Shown: positions 6,682-11,062 of the stretch, piece after piece
How positions within the stretch are numbered: the stretch's first letter is position 1
Layout: the number at the start of each line of letters is the position of its first letter
Source: Fimbriimonadales bacterium
GTDB taxonomy: Bacteria > Armatimonadota > Fimbriimonadia > Fimbriimonadales > ATM1
Reading direction: 5' to 3'
NCBI GenBank assembly: GCA_025922995.1
Contig: JAICGT010000015.1
Span: forward strand, 1-11,062
Length of the DNA stretch: 11,062 bases
Made by a program: the position numbers and the translations under genes
Notes under the pieces: generated by a model
Told to the model about the DNA's origin: nothing
The model's input: the letters and a program-made list of their open reading frames with translations, nothing else
The model's database searches: none

Positions 6682-6689
6682 ACGAGCCC
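6662..6689. repeat. Perfect 9-base inverted repeat, operator-like or leader hairpin
   Basis: GGGCTCGTT (6662-6670) and AACGAGCCC (6681-6689) form a perfect inverted repeat around a 10-base centre. No T-run follows on either strand, so it is not a typical terminator. It lies between divergent genes, over the tentative subtilase -35 and just upstream of a + strand TATAAT (6709-6714), a position suited to a regulator-binding site. A second, 5-base stem (GAGCC 6636-6640, GGCTC 6647-6651) next to it has arms that could also pair with this repeat. Confidence 0.5.
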
Positions 6690-6708
6690 GGTGTGGTGGT
6701 TTCTTCTG

Positions 6709-6714
6709 TATAAT
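6709..6714 (+). promoter_or_regulatory. Consensus -10 box (TATAAT) in the pilB upstream region
   Basis: A perfect TATAAT lies at 6709-6714 with TG just before it, but without a recognisable -35 at the right distance. If used, it would give pilB a leader of about 160 bases. The alternative at 6813-6840 is closer to the gene. Confidence 0.35.
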
Positions 6715-6812
6715 GAGCAGGTCGATAAGACCGGCCCGCAGATCACCTCTTGCGAGGTTGGCTATATTGAACAATGAAATGGTGGGTCAGGTGAATCACC
6801 CAATCGGGTGAA

Positions 6813-6840
6813 TTTACCGGGTATCCGAAAGTCATAGAAT
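6813..6840 (+). promoter_or_regulatory. Possible proximal promoter of pilB-pilC
   Basis: TTTACC (6813-6818) and TAGAAT (6835-6840) are spaced by 16 bases, predicting a start near 6847 and a leader of about 35 bases. The rest of the 273-base gap (6609-6881) holds the inverted repeat and small GGTGA/TCACC self-complementary stretches (about 6790-6810) but no gene that I can support. Confidence 0.4.
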
Positions 6841-6881
6841 CTTTTTGGAGGAGCTCGACGTTCGCATAAGGCGGGCGCCGG

Positions 6882-8591
6882 GTGAACATGATCGAAGAAA
6901 TTATAAACAGGGTGGAGCGCAAGAGATTGCTCGGCGCGGCCCTGCTGGCAGATGGCCTGGTTAGCGAACAGCAGCTAGAGCAGGCGTTAGAGAGACAGCA
7001 GCAGACCGGCGCCTTCCTCGGAGAAACGCTGATCGAACTCGGTCACGTCGTTCCGAGCGTTCTTGGCAAGTATGTCGAGGAGCGGATTAATTATCCGTTC
7101 GTCGAGCTTACCGGTACCGAGCTGGACTTCGAAGCGGCAAGATCCATCCCAGAACGAATTGCACGACGCAAAATGGTGCTGCCTTTCGGATTCGAGGAAG
7201 AAGGCGTCCGCGTCGCCATGGCCGATCCTCTGGACTTGGGAACCGTCGACGAACTCAAGTCGTTTTTCAGCAAACCTATTCTTCCGCATCTTGCCTTTGC
7301 CGCCGACGTAACCGAAAGCATCAATCGCGCCTTCGACGTGCGGCATAAGGCCGCCTCCGCGTTGAGAGACATTGCCGACATCGGCCCAACTCAGTTAGAC
7401 CTATCTGTCGATGAATTGGTCGGAATGGCGGAAGATGCGCCCATTGTACGGCTTGTTAATGGCATCACACAGGGAGCCCTTGCCGCCGGCGCGAGTGACA
7501 TTCACATCGAGCCGATGGAGCACGAAGTCCGCGTTCGGTATCGCTTGGACGGTCTCTTATACGAACAAACGACGTGGCCGAAACCGCATTTAGCGGCGGT
7601 CGTTTCCCGCATCAAGATCATGTCGCGACTAAATATCGCAGAACGTCGACGCCCGCAGGACGGCCGATTTACGATGCATGACGAAAAGGGGCGAGAATTC
7701 GATTTACGTGTGAGCATCATGCCGGCGATTTACGGCGAAAAGGTCGTCATGCGTGTTCTCGAGAAGGCGAGTTCGTTCGCTTCGGTCGATAAACTAGGCT
7801 TTTATCCCGAGCAGAAAAAGTTGTTCGAGAGCCTCGTAACCAGGCCCCACGGCATCGTGCTGGTAACCGGCCCGACCGGGTCAGGAAAGTCGACTTCGCT
7901 GTACGCCGCTTTGCAAAAAGTGAATTCGCCGACGCTCAACATTAACACGATCGAGGATCCGGTCGAGTATCACCTGAACGGGGTCACCCAGACCCAGGCG
8001 AATCCGAAAATCGGCTTGACCTTTGCTAACGGACTCCGCACACTTGTGCGCCAAGATCCGGACATCATTATGGTCGGTGAAATCCGCGACGGCGAGACCG
8101 CCGAGATCGCGATCCAGGCTGCCTTAACGGGCCACCTCGTTCTGAGCACCCTGCACACCAACGACGCCCCAGGAGCGCTGGTCCGCCTCCAGAACATGGG
8201 CGTCGAGCCGTTCCTAATCAGTTCGGCTGTGCTCGGCGTCGTTGGCCAACGCCTGGTAAGAACAGTTTGCCCCTCCTGTCGTGAACTCGTAACGGCCGAA
8301 CTCGCCGATCAAGCGGCGCTCGAGCTGGACGACGGAGCAAAGATAGCGAGGGGTGCGGGATGCGGCCGCTGCGGAAATCGTGGCATGAAGGGCCGAACCG
8401 CCGTTTACGAGATCATGTCTATGAGCGACACTCTGCGGGATATGGTCCTGAAGCGCGCTGCCGGCAGCGAGCTAAAGGAACAAGCCCTCGCCGAAGGCAT
8501 GCAGTCCATGAAGACTTCCGGAAGGCAGAAAGTGCTCGATCACGTCACCACACCCGAGGAAGTCTTACGAGTCCTATATACGGAAGATTAA
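6882..8591 (+). CDS. pilB: Type IV pilus / type II secretion assembly ATPase PilB (GspE family)
   Basis: This is the hexameric cytoplasmic motor that hydrolyses ATP to drive pilin polymerisation at the inner membrane. The 569-residue length fits PilB/GspE. Residues about 12-150 are the N-terminal GspE/MshE-like domain (RKRLLGAALLADGLVSEQQL ... FVEL ... VAMADPLD), which in some relatives binds cyclic di-GMP. The catalytic core has the Asp box (SDIHIEP and VRYRLDG, 205-224), Walker A GPTGSGKS (330-337), Walker B QDPDIIMVGEIRD (391-403) and the His box TGHLVLSTLHTNDAPGA (417-432). Four cysteines, C463-x2-C466 and C494-x2-C497, form the zinc site typical of PilB/GspE and absent from PilT. The start is GTG 6882 or ATG 6888; the SD is weak (AAGGCGGG at about 6868-6875). 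pilC follows after 7 bases, so the two form an operon. No pilT lies between them, unlike many pil clusters. Confidence 0.95.
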   Translation: MNMIEEIINRVERKRLLGAALLADGLVSEQQLEQALERQQQTGAFLGETLIELGHVVPSVLGKYVEERINYPFVELTGTELDFEAARSIPERIARRKMVLPFGFEEEGVRVAMADPLDLGTVDELKSFFSKPILPHLAFAADVTESINRAFDVRHKAASALRDIADIGPTQLDLSVDELVGMAEDAPIVRLVNGITQGALAAGASDIHIEPMEHEVRVRYRLDGLLYEQTTWPKPHLAAVVSRIKIMSRLNIAERRRPQDGRFTMHDEKGREFDLRVSIMPAIYGEKVVMRVLEKASSFASVDKLGFYPEQKKLFESLVTRPHGIVLVTGPTGSGKSTSLYAALQKVNSPTLNINTIEDPVEYHLNGVTQTQANPKIGLTFANGLRTLVRQDPDIIMVGEIRDGETAEIAIQAALTGHLVLSTLHTNDAPGALVRLQNMGVEPFLISSAVLGVVGQRLVRTVCPSCRELVTAELADQAALELDDGAKIARGAGCGRCGNRGMKGRTAVYEIMSMSDTLRDMVLKRAAGSELKEQALAEGMQSMKTSGRQKVLDHVTTPEEVLRVLYTED

Positions 8592-8598
8592 ATAGAAA

Positions 8599-9825
8599 AT
8601 GCCTACTTTTCAATACTCTGCAAGAGACCGCGAAGGGAACCTTCAATCTGGCATCCTCGCGGCCGAGACCACGGCTGAATTACGAGAGATTCTCCGCAAC
8701 AAAGACCTGTTCTTAACGAAGTATCAGCTTCGCAAGGGCAAGGTCGTCGACCAGGGCCAAGTATCGCCCGGTTTGTTCGGATCGAAGAAAGTAAAGCTTG
8801 GCGATATGGTGGTGATGAGCCGCCAGTTAGCCACGCTGGTCCGATCCGGTTTGCCGATCATCGAGGCTCTTTCTGCCGTTTCGGCGCAGTCGGAAAACCC
8901 GACTCTCGTCGATGCTCTGAATGCGGTGCGGCTCGACGTCCTCACCGGTGCCTCGCTTGCCGGCGCGTTGCGACGCCATCCAAAGATTTTCAATGATCTT
9001 TATGTTGCGCTCGTCGAGGCAGGCGAAGCGGCGGGAACCCTGGACCACACGTTGGAGCTAGCTGCCAAGCAGTTCGACGAAGAGGCCGAGCTCCGCGAAC
9101 AGGTTAAATCGGCACTGACGTACCCCGCAATCGTCATCGTCGCTGCCATTGGCGTCGTAACGTTCATGCTCGTCTTCATCGTCCCTGCGTTCGCAAAGGT
9201 GTACGATCAATTCAACGCGCCGTTGCCCGCAGTCACGCAAAGCTTGATTTTCTTAAGTGACTTGATTCTGCATCGCGCTTGGATCGTGATCTTGGTTCTG
9301 CTCGGCGCGTTCATTGCGTTCCGACAGTGGGTTCAGACCCCCGGCGGCCGTCTGAAATACGACCGATTCAAGCTCAAGCTACCGCTGCTCGGTAAGCTGA
9401 TTCGGAAGATCGCTCTTGCCCGCTTCGCTACAACGCTGGCGGGCGCAACGCGCGGAGGCATGCCGATTCTGCAAGCCTTGCAGGTTTCGGCCAACACTGC
9501 CGGTAACGTCGTCATCAGGGACTCCGTGTTGCAGGCGATCAACTTCGTGAAAGAGGGGTCAACGCTGGCCGATCCGCTCGCCGCGAGCGGCCAATTCCCG
9601 CCGATGGTAACGCGCATGATCGCTGCCGGTGAGCAGTCCGGCGACCTCGACGCGATGCTCGACGAAGTCGCGCACTTCTATCGAAGAGACATCGAGTACC
9701 AGGTCAAAAAGCTTACGCGAATGATGGAGCCGATTCTGACCGTAGTCGTCGGTGCGATCGTGCTCTTCGTCCTCGTCAGCCTCTATATGCCGATCTTCAA
9801 CTTGCCGAACGTCGTCAAGCGATAG
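8599..9825 (+). CDS. pilC: Type IV pilus / type II secretion inner-membrane platform protein PilC (GspF family)
   Basis: PilC is the polytopic inner-membrane protein on which the PilB motor acts during pilus assembly. The 408-residue length is typical. It opens with MPTFQYSARDREGNLQSGIL, the classic F-Y-x-A-x-D-x-x-G start. Two homologous T2SSF domains follow, each with the signature glycine-glutamate motif: LVEAGEAAGTLDHTLELAA (138-156) and MIAAGEQSGDLDAMLDEVA (340-358). Three membrane segments are visible at about 173-198, 226-244 and 376-399. The short N-terminal segment (residues 1-45) resembles the T2SSF leader region. Spacing from pilB is 7 bases, with a poor SD (TAGAAA), which suggests translational coupling. 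The gene ends with TAG followed by a strong terminator, so no pilT or prepilin gene follows in this operon. Confidence 0.95.
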   Translation: MPTFQYSARDREGNLQSGILAAETTAELREILRNKDLFLTKYQLRKGKVVDQGQVSPGLFGSKKVKLGDMVVMSRQLATLVRSGLPIIEALSAVSAQSENPTLVDALNAVRLDVLTGASLAGALRRHPKIFNDLYVALVEAGEAAGTLDHTLELAAKQFDEEAELREQVKSALTYPAIVIVAAIGVVTFMLVFIVPAFAKVYDQFNAPLPAVTQSLIFLSDLILHRAWIVILVLLGAFIAFRQWVQTPGGRLKYDRFKLKLPLLGKLIRKIALARFATTLAGATRGGMPILQALQVSANTAGNVVIRDSVLQAINFVKEGSTLADPLAASGQFPPMVTRMIAAGEQSGDLDAMLDEVAHFYRRDIEYQVKKLTRMMEPILTVVVGAIVLFVLVSLYMPIFNLPNVVKR

Positions 9826-9851
9826 ACGACACGTCAAGGTCTCAAAAGTAG

Positions 9852-9887
9852 ATTGCCCCGTCGATTTCTCGACGGGGCAATTTTTTT
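9852..9887 (+). terminator. Strong intrinsic terminator after pilC
   Basis: A perfect 13-base stem (ATTGCCCCGTCGA 9852-9864, TCGACGGGGCAAT 9869-9881) with a TTTC loop is followed by seven T (9881-9887). On the minus strand the stem is followed by CTACTTTTG, so it may also weakly end the S1 transcript that arrives from the other side. Confidence 0.95.
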
Positions 9888-9901
9888 GCGGGGCCGGAGA
9901 G

Positions 9902-11062
9902 CTATTCCGACTTGGCTTCCTCAGCCTCTTGGACCGCTTCGGAGGGTTCGACCGCTTCCACGGGCTCAGCCGGAGCATCCGGGGCTGGTTCTTCTGCGTT
10001 GTCGGTCTGAGGCGCATCCGGTTCAACTGAAGGTTCTTCAACCTCGTCCACCGGCATCGAGGCCTCCGCGTCGGCGGCCAATTCTTCCTCAGCCGATTCG
10101 GGCTTCTTCGTTTTCGCCTTCTTGGGCTTCGGAGCCTGCTGGGTATCGGCTGCGCCGTCTTCGTCGCCGAACGTCCCAACCAAGCCTTTCAGCGCGCCAA
10201 GACGATCGCCGATCGTCAGGTTGCCCGGACCTGCGGCAGGTTGGTTCCGGTCGCGACGGCGCTCGCCGCGAGACCTGATTTCGTCGCGCCCGCCCGTGTT
10301 CTGGCGCTCCTCGAAGGGCTGGAGGGCACGCAACGAGAGCACCATGCGTCGCTCGTCCGGCCGAAGGTCCAATACTTTCAACTCGACTTCCTGTCCCGCG
10401 CTCACAACCTCCGAAGGCTTGTTGATTCGCCGGTGGGCCATCTCGCTGATCGGAATGAAAGCCTCCGCGCCTTCGGGCAATTTCACGAATGCGCCGCTTT
10501 GAACGAGCCGCGAAATCGGGAGGGTCAACGTTTGGCCGATCTTGTAGTTCTCTTTGATGCCTGACCACGGATCCGGGAGCACCTGACGCCGTCCAAGGCT
10601 GATTCGGCCTGAACTGGCATCCAGGCGAAGCACCATGACCCGAAGCTCCTCACCCTCTTTGATGACCTCTTTGGGGTGGTCGACGCGCGACCAACTCATC
10701 TCGCTCACGTGCAAGAGGCCGTCGACGCCGCCAAGGTCTACAAACGCGCCGTAGTCAACAAGCCGCCGAACGGTCCCGTCGAGCACGTCTCCGGGCTTGA
10801 CGTGTTCGAACAACTCCTTCTTCTTCGCCTCACGCTGCTCTTCCTCTGCGAGACGGTTGGAGAGAACGACTTTGCGCCGCTCACGGTCGACTTCGATAAT
10901 CTTGAACGGCAGGCTTTGCCCGACGAAGCGATCCAAGTTGCGGATTTGGCCCGTGCCCACGTGCGTGGCGGGAACGAAGCCTCGCACGCCGAGGTCGACG
11001 ACTAAGCCGCCTTTGACGCGCTCGGTGACGAGCGCAGAAACCGTTTCCTTGTTTTCAAACTC
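9902..11062 (-). CDS. rpsA: 30S ribosomal protein S1 (5' partial), with a long charged C-terminal tail
   Basis: The frame is open to the right window edge, so the N-terminus lies beyond it; 386 residues are visible. Counting from the edge, residues 1-70 are most of an S1 domain (VKGGLVVDLGVRGFVPATHV ... IIEVDRERRKVVLSNR). Residues about 88-160 are a second (KPGDVLDGTVRRLVDYGAFV ... GLLHVSEMSWSRV), and about 172-245 a third (LVQSGAFVKLPEGAEAFIPI). The linker LAEEEQREAKKKELF is typical of S1. S1 binds mRNA leaders and helps the small ribosomal subunit start translation. After the last domain comes an unusual tail of about 140 residues: arginine-rich (SRGERRRDRN), then lysine-rich (KPKKAKTKK), then about 65 residues mainly of Glu, Pro, Ala and Asp. 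The tail is probably disordered. An apparent internal GTG start at 10987 is not the real start, because the S1 domain continues upstream of it. Confidence 0.93.
   Translation of the reverse strand, partial: EFENKETVSALVTERVKGGLVVDLGVRGFVPATHVGTGQIRNLDRFVGQSLPFKIIEVDRERRKVVLSNRLAEEEQREAKKKELFEHVKPGDVLDGTVRRLVDYGAFVDLGGVDGLLHVSEMSWSRVDHPKEVIKEGEELRVMVLRLDASSGRISLGRRQVLPDPWSGIKENYKIGQTLTLPISRLVQSGAFVKLPEGAEAFIPISEMAHRRINKPSEVVSAGQEVELKVLDLRPDERRMVLSLRALQPFEERQNTGGRDEIRSRGERRRDRNQPAAGPGNLTIGDRLGALKGLVGTFGDEDGAADTQQAPKPKKAKTKKPESAEEELAADAEASMPVDEVEEPSVEPDAPQTDNAEEPAPDAPAEPVEAVEPSEAVQEAEEAKSE

Noticed and set aside
6774..6794. Mini-ORF encoding MKWWVR before pilB, resembling a Trp-rich attenuator peptide
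   Set aside because: There is no good SD, no terminator hairpin with T-run after it, and no reason for tryptophan control of a pilus motor.
1..11062. Genome-wide reassignment of UGA to an amino acid
   Set aside because: About 2,700 codons in six intact genes hold no in-frame TGA, while a recoded UGA would be expected throughout. Local mutation or sequence error is simpler, though stop usage still merits checking.
1..11062. tRNA genes, CRISPR arrays, insertion sequences, phage or defence genes
   Set aside because: I looked in the gaps (2874-3071, 4485-4571, 6609-6881, 9826-9901) and found no cloverleaf, spaced direct repeats, transposase or integrase motifs.

Overview
The window looks like chromosomal DNA from a diderm bacterium of moderately high GC (about 55-60% by eye). 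Genes use clear Shine-Dalgarno sites with frequent GTG and TTG starts. My best guess is Armatimonadota (Fimbriimonadia-like), from the combination of a fused alpha/beta 2-oxoacid dehydrogenase E1, an outer-membrane barrel-like protein, type IV pilus genes and secreted SdrD-B and Ig-repeat proteins. This assignment is an inference and is not proven by any single marker.

Layout. (1) Positions 2-1609, + strand: a fused E1 alpha/beta subunit of a branched-chain or pyruvate-type 2-oxoacid dehydrogenase, cut by the left edge and interrupted by an in-frame TGA at 218-220. (2) 1606-2229, +: an exported beta-barrel-like protein whose start overlaps the E1 stop (TTGA). It has a good signal peptide but two in-frame TGA codons at 1684 and 1693. 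(3) 2226-2873, -: a tail-anchored protein with two Tudor/SH3-like barrels, convergent with (2) and sharing a CTAG stop with it. (4) 3072-4484, +: a large secreted SdrD-B protein. (5) 4572-6608, -: a secreted subtilisin-family protease with three Ig-like repeats, facing (4) across a strong bidirectional terminator. (6) 6882-9825, +: pilB-pilC, the motor ATPase and platform protein of a type IV pilus or type II secretion machine. (7) 9902-window end, -: ribosomal protein S1 with a long charged C-terminal tail, separated from pilC by a strong terminator.

The genes do not form one pathway. The first two look translationally coupled; pilB-pilC is a clear operon. Genes 2, 4 and 5 encode exported proteins, and pilB-pilC belongs to a surface or secretion machine, so the middle of the window is rich in cell-surface functions.

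The most notable pattern is in stop codons. Six of the eight gene ends use TAG, one TAA and one TGA. The only in-frame TGA codons (three) lie in the two leftmost adjacent genes, while about 2,700 codons of the other genes contain none. This fits local decay or sequence error better than a changed genetic code, but it deserves checking. I found no clear evidence of a new defence or mobile system, CRISPR array, tRNA or insertion sequence here.
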